A DNA stretch of 64,000 nucleotides, from positions 994,001 through 1,058,000 of the forward strand of contig JAJEKV010000165.1 in the NCBI GenBank assembly GCA_021234155.1, written 5' to 3'. The DNA is from Isoetes taiwanensis. Its lineage: Eukaryota; Streptophyta; Lycopodiopsida; Isoetales; Isoetaceae. Shown one piece after another: positions 45,417 to 56,885 of the stretch. The notes under the pieces are model-generated. The model had not been told where the DNA came from, did not search any database, and was given only the letters and a program-made list of their open reading frames with translations. Numbering within the stretch: the stretch's first letter is position 1; each line of letters opens with the position of its first letter. The position numbers were made by a program, and so were the translations under genes.

Positions 45417-45584
45417 AAGTAGATCATGGCCTTACGGTTAGCTTTATTTGTTCTATTGCATTATATATCTTTGTTGGTATAGTTGTGGAACAGAATACAT
45501 CAACAAAACATTTACAGTGCAAAAGAAATTACATTTACATATGTATAATATTTTAATACAATGTCTCCGGGATCAAGAGTCTAA

Positions 45585-47135
45585 CTATTCTTGAAATCGC
45601 CGGTAGGATTGATTATCCTCAAGAAACTTCTTAACTTGGGCCGTTCCTACCGAGCGTCCCAAGTTCCTGAGGATGTTGGTTGACGTCCCGCCCTGTAAGG
45701 CTGTCACCAATTCCTCTACCCTGCGGTCGGAGGTGTAGGCCGCGGTCACTGCCAATCTTCCCTGTCGTCGGTAGGGCACAACGAAGTTGAAGATGTCAAG
45801 TGTCATCGCTCTCTTGACTAAGACAGCATAGTCGGTGTTTGAAGCCAGCCGAGCATGCATGCCAAAGTCTGAGAGTGCGATGAGCATGAACACTCCCTTT
45901 TAGCCTCTGGGGCTAAATTTGCGGTGTATTACCGCTATTCTCCCGTCCATCAGCAGGGGGAGGTAGTATCTCAGCGACCTGTCGTTGTGCGACGTTGTTG
46001 ATTCGTCGCCCCCTCGGCCGCCAGCTCTATGTCTTCCGGCATATTCATCGACCTCCATCTCGGTGAACTCTCTGTCTCGCCTGATGTCGATCCCGCCTCT
46101 TCTCTCTGTGGGGGCTGGTGTCGAAGAGCTCGACATCAAAATGTTCGTGGATTTGTCACGGATCCCCATCCGTTCTTGGATGGCATAGAACTCCCCATCA
46201 GATGGCAGGTCCCGAGCTTCCATTATTTGCCTGATGTTGCTGTAGGCTTGGATGTCTGAAGTCGACTCCCCTGTATAGGTGTCGGCTTCTCTTACCTGAA
46301 GCGGGAAATCTGAAACTCCCCGGACGATGAAATCATCCAGATCTGGTTGTTGCCGCAGTTGGTGCGACAACTTCGTCGAAGTCGGAGTACTCTCCTCTCC
46401 CGCATTCGTTCGAGGTTACGATGTCGGCCGAGGAGCGTACTCCTCGCCGATGATGATGGGGGCTAGGCTTGTGATACCTAGCCCAAGTGGGGGAGCGATC
46501 CTGAGGGTCTGCCGGTTTCATTCAAAGTTGCGTAACTCCTCTTCCGCTAGCTGCTGCTCTTCTGCTGGGTCGATCTCGACATAGTCCTCGTCTTCCGATT
46601 CCTCGTCTTCTGCTCTTCCTTCTTGCTCCTGTTGGTACTGCAAAAGGAGCTAGTCTATTCTTGAGGAGGCTATGGGGTCCACCTCCATGGGAGGGATAGA
46701 GGTTTCCCCATGGGGTTTTCAAAGACGCGGGGAAAGGAAGTTTGCTAAGGCGGCGTTGTAGGAGAAATACTTGGTCCTGTCGACTGTCAAGACCATGTAA
46801 TCTGGCAATCTCTGGGCCTTGTTGGTCAGGTACTTGGCAATGTTTGGAACATCACCCAAGGCTGCTTGAAGGGATGGTCGGGGAACAAAATATCCTGTAC
46901 AAGGGGGGAGCTGCACTAGGGACTGTCCTACCCTAGCTTGGAACTCGGCCAAGACTTGTCTATATGCTGGGGTTGCGTGCAGAGTGGCTTGGACATCTAT
47001 TTCTTTCTGGAAGACTTGGAACATGGTATTGACATCGGTCTCGGCTACATGGGTGCTGGCGCTGTACCATCGCCTAAAGTCAGCAGTTGCCATGGATCTA
47101 GAGAAGATGGGACTAACAAACAGATGCAAAAGCAC
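45585..47135 (-). pseudogene. Element 2 ORF B: accessory protein, possible C-terminal H2A-like fold
   Basis: Three collinear pieces (46719-47135, 45900-46370, 45585-45893) are separated by stops or frameshifts. The N-terminus (MATADFRRWYSASTHV) is homologous to ORF B of element 1. The middle is acidic. The C-terminus reads MDGRIAVIHRKF, then after a stop DYAVLVKRAMTLDIFNF, RRQGRLAVTAAY and RRVEELVTALQGGTSTNI. The last can be paired without gaps to the RNDEELSKLL.. region of H2A, and GRIA equals the start of the H2A fold. Spacing between the two is longer than in H2A. Function unknown. Confidence 0.5.
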
Positions 47136-47399
47136 CTCAGGGAGCTGGAAAATCGCCTAGGAGGTCTGGAGCAAACTTGTAGGATGGCAAGTGAGAAATG
47201 AGAGCCTATTTATAGACTAGGGGAAAACCCTAATTTTTGGGTGACTTGAAAAACTCTTGGGGTTGGGCAATTCTAGCCTATGCTGAGGTTCAAATGGGAA
47301 TTGGAAGGCTAATTTGAGGGTTTGAGCATGACTGGGACTATCTAATAAACCTATTGCAATAACTAGAGGTCAATTGGATATGGCATGGTGGAGAAAATG

Positions 47400-47797
47400 C
47401 TAGGAGGTCTCGCAAACCTAGAGTCTTGGTTTTGCTCCTGGCGCGACGTGTGAGACATCTGCCCTATCTTGGTCAAAACTTGTCCAATTTGGGTGATCTA
47501 AGGGTCAAATCATGCTAGACTCATCGAGTTAGGCAAGATTGACCCCTTACTTGGTCGATTTGGAGGTGTTTTGGTCTAGTTTGGATATGGTCTCACACGT
47601 TGCGCCCAGGTCAAGACCTAGAGTCTTGGTTTTGCTTCTGGCGCGACGTGTGAGACATCCTCATTACTTGCTCTTAAAATGTCCAATTTAACTAAAACAA
47701 AAGTCGTTACTTACTAACTCAGCTTAGTTAAGTACGTTTACACATATAATCTAGTCAAAAACACTTTGTATTAAACAAAAATCTTGATTTACAAAAA
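47400..47797. repeat. Hairpin repeat region between ORF A and ORF B of element 2
   Basis: A 67-bp hairpin at 47590-47656: left arm GTCTCACACGTTGCGCCCAG, loop containing AGAGTCTTGGTTTTGCT, right arm CTGGCGCGACGTGTGAGAC. A half copy (loop and right arm) lies at 47420-47456. The same unit recurs at 49259-49325 and 49473-49539. Confidence 0.9.
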
Positions 47798-49048
47798 TTA
47801 ATAGGGCTCTCCCTTAATTACACTGGCCAAGTGCATATCTTTCCTCATTAATGTTACTCGCTTGGCATGCACGGTGCAGGCTGTGGAATCTTCAAAGTGC
47901 TGCACCAGCTTCTGCTCGGTCGCTTCTTGCAACGCCAGCAGCATCTCGTCCGTCACCCTCATTTCGGTGTTGTACTCTTGTATGACTTCTCTGACTAATC
48001 GGGCGAACGGCGCACGGGGGATTAGCAAGCCGAAGCTGCGCTGGAAGTGCCTGATCTCTCGTAGTGCTCGTCTCTCGCTCTCCTTTCTGCTGGCTTTCCT
48101 TTTTGTTGGCTTATTGGGAGGCTTGGGCTTCTCTGGCGGCGGCTTTAAGGTCTGCTTCTTCGATGGACGTCCACCTTCGACAATTCTGACCCTATTCTCC
48201 TGGTGGTAGGAGGTGTAAGCCTCCCACTTCTTCATGTAGGCATTGTGCTCCCTCAGCTTCCTCTCGTAGACCTTGACAGGGTCTATCACGTACGATTCCC
48301 GGGCAGGTCGCGGGGCTTTCTTCCTGTTCCAGGTCGGGTATGGTGGGGGTGCCTGCACCTGATCTGGCTGCTCCTGGTCCCGTGCTTCCTGCTCATCACC
48401 TGGGGGCTTCGAAGAGCTTCCAACTGCGGTGTTAGGGTTGAAGTCCTCGTCGTCAGAGTCGTCGGAGGAGACAGGTTTGTCGGCCGGGCGCTCCTCGATA
48501 ACGATCTTATTTCGTGGAACCTTCTTGATTTTCCTTTGGCCTGCCTCCACGAATTTTCCTTTCTTCTGCCTCAGTTCCTCGGCCTCCTTGGCTTCCTGCT
48601 CCTCCCTCTTCCTCTTCTTCTCTGCCCGCTTCCTCTTCCGGCGGCGTTCTTTTGCTTCGTGTTTCTTGATCCACGCCGCGAGTTCTTCTTCTTCGGTTGG
48701 CTCGAGCGTCGGCTCCCTCTGTTCTTCATTTTGCTCGGCAACCCGATCGTGCTCCTCCTTCTGTTTCTTCTCCTCCTCCATTTCTTCGAGGACTTTTTGC
48801 ATCTTGTCCTCGTCGCCTTCCATTTCTTCGATCACCTCCGTCGAGGCCCCCGAGTGCGCGTTCTCCTGGTCTACCTGCTAGGATCCTTCTGCTTGGTGCT
48901 CCTCTGATTGTGTCCCTTCACTTGATGAAGGTTGGTCTCCTCTGTTAAGAAGGCGATCCTGAAGCATCCGCTGTATCAGGCTCGGATCTTGGGCACTGGC
49001 CGATTCACCAGGTCGGGCAACTCGAGCAGTCTGTTTGGTTCTAGCCAT
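47798..49048 (-). pseudogene. Element 2 ORF A: histone H3 tail and H3 fold with a long insert
   Basis: The ATG at 49046-49048 starts MARTKQTARVARPGES: residues 1-8 after Met are identical to the invariant H3 tail, with Lys4 kept and Lys9 replaced by Val. A TAG at 48878-48880 (codon 57) interrupts the frame, which then stays open to 47798. The middle is very charged (Glu/Lys/Arg coiled-coil-like, then a Pro-rich basic part). The last 89 codons (47801-48067) are a diverged H3 fold: [63 protein letters not shown]. Loop 1 is of normal H3 length, so it is not CENH3-like. Total frame 416 residues. The TAG fits a CAG-to-TAG transition. Confidence 0.93.
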
Positions 49049-49636
49049 GTCTTACGGTTCGTCGATCGGAGGTCGGGCGCCCAAAAATCGCCTTAAAAAG
49101 CGGGAGCAGATTTTCTAAGGAGGAATCGTACAAATGAGGGGGTCTAGATCTATTTATAGATGGGCAATTTTAGGTCAAAATTCAAGTTGCTCTATTTAAT
49201 GTGCCGGGGAACCTATTGACTTAAAACATATACTTATTTCAGAGTTTTCTAAGTACTGGTCTCACACGATGCGCTGGAGGCGGGAACTAATAGTTAAATC
49301 AAGCCTCTGGCGCGACGTGTGAGATATTGTACATTTTTTACTTAAATTAAGTGATTTCTAGGCATATTTCTAGGGGTGTAATATATCAATCTAGCTAAAT
49401 CCTACCTTAAAACTCGATCTAGCATGTTACTTTTCTGAAATTCATCAAGTATTAAGATGTTTATGGCCTAATGTCTCACACGTTGTGCCCAGGGCAAAAC
49501 CTGGAGTCTTGGTTTTTGCTCTGGCGCGACGTGTGAGACCTTCCTGCCTTAGAAAGATTTGGCTCACTGTTTCTAGTCTTTTTATGTTCCAATTCGCTTA
49601 AATGTTACTAGCTTAGCATATATTACAAAAATGAGA
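49049..49636. other. Element 2 leader with two 67-bp hairpins
   Basis: Hairpins at 49259-49325 and 49473-49539, same family as 47590-47656 (right arm CTGGCGCGACGTGTGAGA). No ORF. Confidence 0.85.
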
Positions 49637-49638
49637 AA

Positions 49639-50067
49639 CATTGAAACATTAGAGCATTGTTTATATTTGTGTATAGAGCTGAGTAGTCTTAGGTCCTGGC
49701 TGCATTCTCTTTTTGGAGTATCTTTGGATAGTCAGCACTTTCTTTTGGGTATTTATCCAAATCACTGGACTGCTTCTAAAAGTATTGCATTTCACATGGC
49801 AAAGTCTTGGCTAATATGGAGTGTATGGAAGCGAAGGCGAAGAAAGGTCTTTTATGATAAGCGTATTTCTTCTCAGGTGGTGCTTCAAGAAATTCGTAAG
49901 AAGTTGTATAATTGCTTTCAGATCTCCAATTGGCCTGATCGTATTAAAATTCCAATATGGAGTGATCATCTAAAAGTGATTGATGCTTCAGGGACATTTC
50001 TTACTTCTGGAAGTACTTTGTAATATTTTGAGTGTATAATATGAAGTAAAACACGTTCTTCAAAAAA
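49639..50067 (+). mobile_element. 5'-truncated LINE fragment nested in element 2
   Basis: The + frame (49631-50023) reads ETLEHCLYLCIELSSLRSWL, HSLFGVSL, SIAFHMAKSWLIWSVWK, RRRRKVFYDKR: the C-terminal zinc-binding region (zf-RVT) typical of plant LINE reverse transcriptases. It ends in a short A tract. AAAAATGAGAAA flanks it on both sides (49627-49638 and 50068-50079), so it arrived by target-primed reverse transcription after element 2. Confidence 0.85.
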
Positions 50068-50170
50068 AAAAATGAGAAAAAATTTTCCCACTTTTCGAGG
50101 TTTGAGGATCCTATCAAGTTAGTACTATTGGGAGCATGGCCAGTGCTTTGCTCTTGGTCTCCAAGAACAT

Positions 50171-50183
50171 TGCTCTGATACCA
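50171..50183 (-). other. Primer-binding site (tRNA-iMet) of element 2
   Basis: Minus strand TGGTATCAGAGCA, one base inside the LTR boundary, as in element 1. Confidence 0.9.
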
Positions 50184-50184
50184 T

Positions 50185-51767
50185 TGTGACGTCCCCTACT
50201 CATATACGGTGCACTCACCGTATACAAACAGGAGTTCATCCCCCATACTAGCTTCAACTGATACAGGGCCCTCCACGTATCACTGCAACCTTGATGAGTT
50301 CCAGTGGGAAGAGTGAAGGGGTCATTTTACCCTGTCTTCCTCAGGGCCTACCTAGCTGCAGAAGCGTAAACATACATGTCAGTATACAACAACAACATCA
50401 CATGACCATCTCGAAGGATGGCTCACCACATATCTGCATAGACAAGATCAGCACATCACATGTGGGAGTCCTACCCAAGGCTCAGACTCAAGGGAAATGA
50501 CTGACGGCTTGGGTCTCCAGAGTTCATTGCAGACAGAATTCATGGCAATGGATTGGGCTGGCATGAGAACATGGCTTAGGATAGTTCACTCCATCCGCCC
50601 CTCCTGTGCACACTTTGCAAAGTAGGTTGAAAAGTGTTGGGACCCGACTATAGCCCACCGGATGCATAGCCAAGGGGGCTATTCCTGGGTTGCATCTCCC
50701 CAGTTCCGATGGGGCAGGTAGGGATCACTCCCTCCAGAGATCTACATGCTGACTCAAGGTGACTAGAGGGCCACTGCCCTTATTCGACTTGAACCCAATG
50801 GAGAGTGACGCATCACTCCACGGGTGTCGAGTCCATGCCTTGCCCACACTCAGTGGCAAGCCATTAGACCTAGTCCACAGTGATCCCCGGTAGACTTTAC
50901 ACACCAGGGGGATCGTTCAAGAGTCAGAACACGAACCTCCTTATGAGCCAGTCTGGCCCCTTCACCCACAACCAGGTGTGGTTCTTGTACACATGCCGAA
51001 TTTACAGTGTGCTAAAGAGGCTAGCTAGGAGCATCAACTACTAGGCCTTAGGGTCTCTACCCCCCTTCCCAATACAATGAGTTCACAGAGATACATCATC
51101 CATATACATCACAGAAGAACTAAAGAACTAGATCTAATCTATATCATAGAGTTAGGTTCTTTAGTTAGAGCTTGGTATCTGGGGATTTAAATGGCTGCTA
51201 TGGGCAATTTAATAGGCTAAACCTACTGATTCAATGACTGAAAGACGATTTAGGCTATTAAATTGACTAAATACCTGATCCTTGGCTCGCTCCTCCTGCC
51301 CTGAACTCGACCATCCTGCTGAACTGCTATAAGATAAAGCTAGAAAGGGAAACTAACGAGCTAGATCGCTCAGACAGAGTCTGGGAGGCGGTTTTGACTC
51401 CTGGAGCAAGCAAAACAGAGCCCTAAAATGGCATGAACGAAAATAGCAAGTTAGGGTTTCTCTTACCTAAATAGACAAGGGTTTAGGGCTAGGGTTTCCA
51501 ATTACCCCTTTTAGCATGTGGGATAATTGGTGTGGCCCACGCCTTTATTAAGTGGCATAAAGTGCCCACATGGGAAAATGTGCACCTAGATAAATGTGCA
51601 CATGGTTAAATGTGCACATTAATAAATGCACACACCTTGCAAGTTGCCCCCCTAGGGGCTACTTGCTTGGCTACATGTCGGCGTACACGTCAGTCGAGGT
51701 GGCGTGTACGCGTGACGAGGCAGTATGGTATACGTCATGGGATCGTATATTGTGCTGGAACGTCACA
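50185..51767 (-). repeat. 5' LTR of element 2
   Basis: 1583 bp, TGTGACGTCCC...GGAACGTCACA. It shares blocks with the LTR of element 1 (CAGGGCCCTCC, CTCCATCCGCCCCTCCT, GCACACTTTGCA) but is otherwise diverged. The partner LTR is missing. Confidence 0.9.
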
Positions 51768-52460
51768 ACGAGCCTCTTCATGGAGGCCCTTGCCTTGTTC
51801 AATGATGGTTGCCCGTAGCTCATGCACCCTCCGATCTCGAACTGCGAAGCTATGCTCCAGTTTCTGTAAGCGAGAGTCCAGCATAGGGTTCATTGCAGAC
51901 GAGGCCACTTCCTGTGTCTCGACTCGAGTGTGAAGGGCTCTCAATTGTGATTGGCTCTCTTCAAAGGCGACTTGGACTTTTTGCATCACGGTAGCAGCCT
52001 CCTCAGCCTCTAATTGAAGGCAGGAGACGGTTGTCATTGTCTTCTGCTCAGCAGTTGCCTGTCCTGTGTCATGGTTTCAATGGCTATGGACAAGGAATCC
52101 ATGCGGGCCTGCATGTCAATGAGACTCTTCTTGTCCTTCTGCCTTTCAGAGTGCACTAGGCGAAGGCCATCCTCCAGCTGCTGTAGGCGGGTCTCCATGC
52201 TGGAAACACGCTGCTTTTCAGTAGCCAGCTACCCCTTGAGCAATTTGGGTGCGGTGGCCTGCATCTCCTCTGACACACAAGCAATTCAAGTTGTGTTGCC
52301 CTCTGCCATTGCTTGAATCTGTTTTCAGTGCTTCTCAACTGCTTGGTTTGGTGGCGGTGATGCACGGATACGGCTTGCCTCTAGGCTAGAGTATCTGTCA
52401 TATGCCTGCCGAGCTATGCTTGTTGCACGAGACTTTGCCCGCGCTTCTCTTTTCAGTGTG
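51768..52460 (-). pseudogene. Coiled-coil protein relic interrupted by element 2
   Basis: In minus order, pieces in shifting frames read METRLQQLEDGLRLVHSERQ, MQARMDSLSIAIETM, then (52037 down) LEAEEAATVMQKVQVAFEES, LRALHTRVETQEVASSAM, LQKLEHSFAVRDRRVHELRA. These are long heptad repeats without another domain. It is cut at 51767 by the LTR. It may be a capsid-linker type protein of another retroelement or a host gene; I cannot tell. Confidence 0.45.
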
Positions 52461-52463
52461 CAC

Positions 52464-52733
52464 CTATAAGATAAACAATAAAATTACATATATTCGAGAT
52501 TTAAGAGTTAGGAAGAGAGGGAAGAGCCTTAATATTGCATCAACTACAACATTTGATATCTTATATTGCCCTTGCAAGTCGAGGAGGCAATCAACCTCCA
52601 TGATGTGCATACCTTGTTTGTCAATGTCATTATCAATACCTTGCATAAGGGATTCAAATTGAGCATGCCCGTATAACAAATCTTCATGATCAGTTTTTTG
52701 TTCCACATTCCCATTAATTATAGGATTTCTCAT
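52464..52733 (-). other. Unidentified ORF
   Basis: 89 residues (EDLLYGHAQFESLMQGIDND), next to the coiled-coil relic. No recognised family. Confidence 0.2.
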
Positions 52734-52739
52734 GCAACC

Positions 52740-54826
52740 TATGCCATATCATCACGGTGGAACATTGATATACGAGGAGCATCTGATACCTAGACCAAAA
52801 GAACCATTTATCCAATATATCAACTATACCCTTACTTTTAATCCATTAACCATTTTTTTCAAGCTTTTATAATAAATGTTTGGAATCTAACCATTAGATA
52901 TAAGGTTGCCAAGTAAGCACAACAATAAGTACTAGTTATGGTGCCCGGCGTTGCCGGGCTTTAGTAACAATTTGAAGCAATGGTTGTTTTGCTTGATGCA
53001 AACAACGTGGTTTGGAGGGAAAAGGGTCAATGGTGAGGCATTGGTAGGCTCTAGCAATCTGTAGAAATTGGCATTGCAATGTGAAGGCAACAATAGTTAT
53101 AGTTGAAATTGTGTATTTTACCTCTAAGTATTGTTTGCTTAGAAGTTGAAGATGTAGTTATATTGAGTTGCCCTAGCATGGCAATTAATTGTGCTATTTT
53201 TTAATTTATGCATTTGTAGATGGCACAAATCTATTTATATGGGAAACCAATGGTTGAAGAACATAAGTTAATGAGGTTGAGAGGAAAGAGCATCAATCAC
53301 ATTATATATTTGATTAGGCCATGAAAGCATAATGATTGAAGAATTTTATGAATGCATCCCTCATTTCCAAGAAGATTGAAATGCAAATATTACTTAGCTG
53401 CACATATTTGATTGGTTAAATTAAATAGTACTTATGCCTATTAGAATCAAGGATCTGCATACATTTACCCGCACAAATTGAGACTGCCATAGTTAATTGC
53501 CTCTTCCACACAATACCTTTTGGCATGGTTCTTAAAACGTAAGGTATCCAATCAGCCAGGAGAACCTTATATGTCATGTAGACTGCAGGAAACTTTTTTG
53601 GATCTCAATAGGTCATTTAAACTTAACTAAACCTGGATCTGCCCAAAGAGTAGACTCACATTTTCATGTCTCATATGATTTTGTACCCACTGCCTAGAAG
53701 AATAAATTGTTAGTGTTCAAACATCTATTTGCATCTTCACAAATGAAGAAAAATATTCTCAAACACCAAGTCAAAGAAGTTTTCTCATCTGGTATTCACA
53801 GAAATATGTAACAATCATTTTCCATTAAAATTGCTTACATGGCTTGATGCATTGCGTGTTTTAATTTTAGTGATTATACCAATGACTTACCAATCAAAAA
53901 CTATAGTGCTTCTAGTTAGGCATTTACTGAAACCCACCTTGATTCAAACCAAATTGTCTTGTCACAGCCAAGTATCCCGTTGCAAATTATGTGAATATGC
54001 ACTTGATTAGACTGGTTAGAAGCTGAAGGCCGCAAATCGACCTTGCATTCTGCAATGCAAATTGATTTAAGATGGAGATACCAACTATGCAAATTAGAGT
54101 TTGAAGCATTATTTAAAAACATGACGCAGCTCCAGCTTAAAATCATGATGATCTTAGAAATTATGATCGTCAGACAACATCAAAACAATTGATATCAGAT
54201 AACTACCAAGATCAAAATACATAAGTCTACCTACATGTTCATTCCAACAGCTTCTAGTAAATGAAACTTCTATCAACTGGTTATGTTTTGTCGCTTAGCT
54301 CCAGAGTTATCTCGCTAGATACAACTGGTCTGTCTTGCTAGATTGGGAGCTAGAAAGATGAAATGCTTTAGTAGAAAGATGATTTAGAACCCATTTATAA
54401 GATAGAAACAATCTAAAATCTAGATGAGAATTAACATTCAGGATTATAGACACCTCAGCATATCCAATAAAGCTCAAGGTTTCCTGAGTGGGAGATATTT
54501 AAGAGAAGAAAATAGGAAAAGCTATTGATGCCCCTTTGCCCATTAGATAATCATGCTCAGATTATCAAAGAATGTTGATGAAAAATACCTGAATATCAGA
54601 GCTACCAACTAAGCAAATTCATTAAAGCTTGGGATTCTAGTGCATGTAGAATTTATAGATGTGGCAACAATAATAGATGGTCTGTTCTTGAAGAACTGAT
54701 GGAAGGCAAATAAAATCATGCTTGTAGCTGTGGATATTATCCCAGAAGTAATACTTCGACAATAGTTTATTTGCAAAGGTAATGGACTACGAAACTTAAT
54801 TAAAACTTTACCTGCAAAAGCGCCCT
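52740..54826. other. Stretch without a recognised gene
   Basis: A small perfect hairpin GCCCGGCGTTGCCGGGC lies near 52943-52959. Nothing else is supportable. Confidence 0.4.
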
Positions 54827-55084
54827 TTACAATTTGAAGGTCCCCAAAAAACTCTCCGGAGACTGGACTGGACCGAAGATATTGCGAGAAGGAGCTGACT
54901 CCACTGGCTCATGTGCTGCTGGATAATGCACCGCTTCAAAAAAATCCTGGCGTTCCTGAGCTTCTAAATCTAGCACAGATAATTTGTTGGTTGAAGCTGC
55001 TGCCGCATGCTCCCGCATTTTTGAATGGATAAATGATGGAGAGCCGGGTAGAGAATCCTTTCGGATACATAGCCTAACGCTCAT
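54827..55084 (-). other. Hypothetical 85-residue ORF
   Basis: Starts MSVRLCIRKDSLPGSPSF, ends ESFLGTFKL before a stop. It has a clear ATG and even composition, but no family. It may be a small gene or an exon of the MEE59-like locus upstream. Confidence 0.3.
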
Positions 55085-55089
55085 TCTTC

Positions 55090-56885
55090 ATAGCCTAATG
55101 CTTATTTATAGCGGATCTAATTTGGAATTCCACTGTAGCATATGATGTATACCTACAAAAATCCTTGTGATTGAACAGTATGTGCTGGATTCAGGTAAAT
55201 CAGGCATATCTGCTGGCATTTGGCCCTGTCATGCAAAGCAGACGTTAGAATTGCAAGACTTCTATTCTGCTAATGATATTACAGTAAGCTTAGTGGAATT
55301 GAACCACTCATACATGCCAAACATAACCTATCGTCAACAATCCTGTGCACCTAGAATGTTATGCTTATTTAAACTGGCTGAATCACTTGCAACTAAATAA
55401 AAAGAACTGGAAAATTTCCATTAAGCATATACATATCCAGTAAAATACATACATGCCAAAAGCAGCTTTCAAACATGTACATTGTTACCAAGAGGCCCCT
55501 TTGCTGCACTTGTAAACACAAAACAGAGATGTCAACTTTATTAGGGATTGTTTCTCAGCTTGAAGGCCTAAACAATCTGCTTAAATGCATCTGCCTATCT
55601 ACCTCTCTGGACACTGGTATTGCAAGATCTATACATTGGAATCATTTGAGAACAGTGCCAGGAATGTAGCTCCTTCGTTATCTGTAAAACAAAGATCATT
55701 CCCACAATTAGAACATAGATTTGAGGAATGGACAATGCTGCAATAACAATGAATTGACAAAACAAAAGGATAGTTTAGCTTTCCCTGAACTTGCACAGAT
55801 AGCAAACAACATCCAGTCCTTTCTTAAACATCTGCAAATAACAAATATTTCATAAATTTGACTGAAAGATAATGAGGAATATGAGATATATTGCTTGACA
55901 GAGAAACTGAGATGAATTTCTTTACATTTGGTGAGCTCTTATAATCACTGGTGCACCAGAACAGAGTAACAAACATAAGTAATAGATGTTAGAGGCAAAG
56001 ATCAGCTCATTCCACATATTTCTACCACGGATCTACATGCCATCAGTGCACATTTTTCCACCACAGATCTATAGATTACATAATAAAAGTGAAAGCCATC
56101 GATCCACATATTTCTACCACATATTAGCACGCTCTGTTACATAATCCCTGCAAAAATAGAAAGGTCAAGCAAAAAAAATTGGAAAGAGCAAAAGCCCTGG
56201 AAGATTCAAGGTCCTTCAAATCAACGGATGAGACAAAAACGGCGATCTGAAGCGTTGGTGTATTTCCTAAACAGATTAGGCTAACCTAACGGGAAGCCAT
56301 GGAGTAAGGATCCTACACTAATAGCAAAGAGGCAATCGAAAGGCTTGCAAAAATGCAATGGCGAGCCTATTTTGTGGCCAAGCAGCAAAAAATCTTCCAT
56401 TCTAGTCTGCGTTTAAAACCCTGTGATTTGAGAACCCTGTAATTAGAATTGCAAGAGGGATTAAATGGGTTGTACCTGCTCCAACAATTCCTCTGGAGAT
56501 TTTGAAGCGTTCTTCCTGCAATTTGCCACTGCCGATTAGCTCATCCCTCGGTATTTTGCAAAGGTAAAAAATAATGGTAGGCAGAAGAGCTTGATGTAGC
56601 TTGGGTCGGAGATGGACAGACGACGACCTGCAGATGGATCACAAACTTGGGAGGCTTAGTATCATCTTGCAGATGCACAGTGGCAAAAAGCTAAAACTGA
56701 CCTGATTCTTTGTCATCATTATTTTGTTCAACACTAAATGATAATCCCTATTTTGCAACCTTCCCATCAACAAAGGCCCCATTAGAAAAACTTGCCTTGA
56801 GCTTCAAATCACCAGCCCTGTGGCCGATGAATTGCGGCCAGAGCTTGGCTAAGGGGACGGGATGTCCAATAGAGGATGTTGCATA
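55090..56885. other. Stretch without a recognised gene
   Basis: A short tandem motif (ATCCACATATTTCTACCAC) recurs between 56010 and 56125. By position it may hold the missing 3' exons of the MEE59-like gene. Confidence 0.3.

Larger units (their letters stand above)
44114..51767 (-). mobile_element. Ty3/gypsy element 2, 3'-truncated, carrying histone-H3 ORF
   Basis: Minus orientation: 5' LTR 50185-51767, tRNA-iMet primer site, leader with a nested LINE fragment, ORF A (histone H3), ORF B, gag, then the beginning of RT, where it is cut off. There is no 3' LTR. Gag is closely similar in style to element 1 (AARIWWKGYAK, HHYVPREHK, EEFMRLRLYVP) and the LTRs share blocks, but the two are clearly different lineages. 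Zinc knuckle and protease are deleted between gag and the RT start. The element is incapable of self-mobilisation. Confidence 0.9.

Noticed and set aside
47801-48067. CENH3 (centromeric H3) identity for the element 2 fold
   Set aside because: Loop 1 has normal H3 length and the N-terminus is the canonical H3 tail, unlike CENH3.
47862-48948. Long + strand ORFs opposite ORF A of element 2
   Set aside because: They are antisense shadows of the low-complexity Glu/Lys/Arg coding region; the minus frame carries the H3 motifs.
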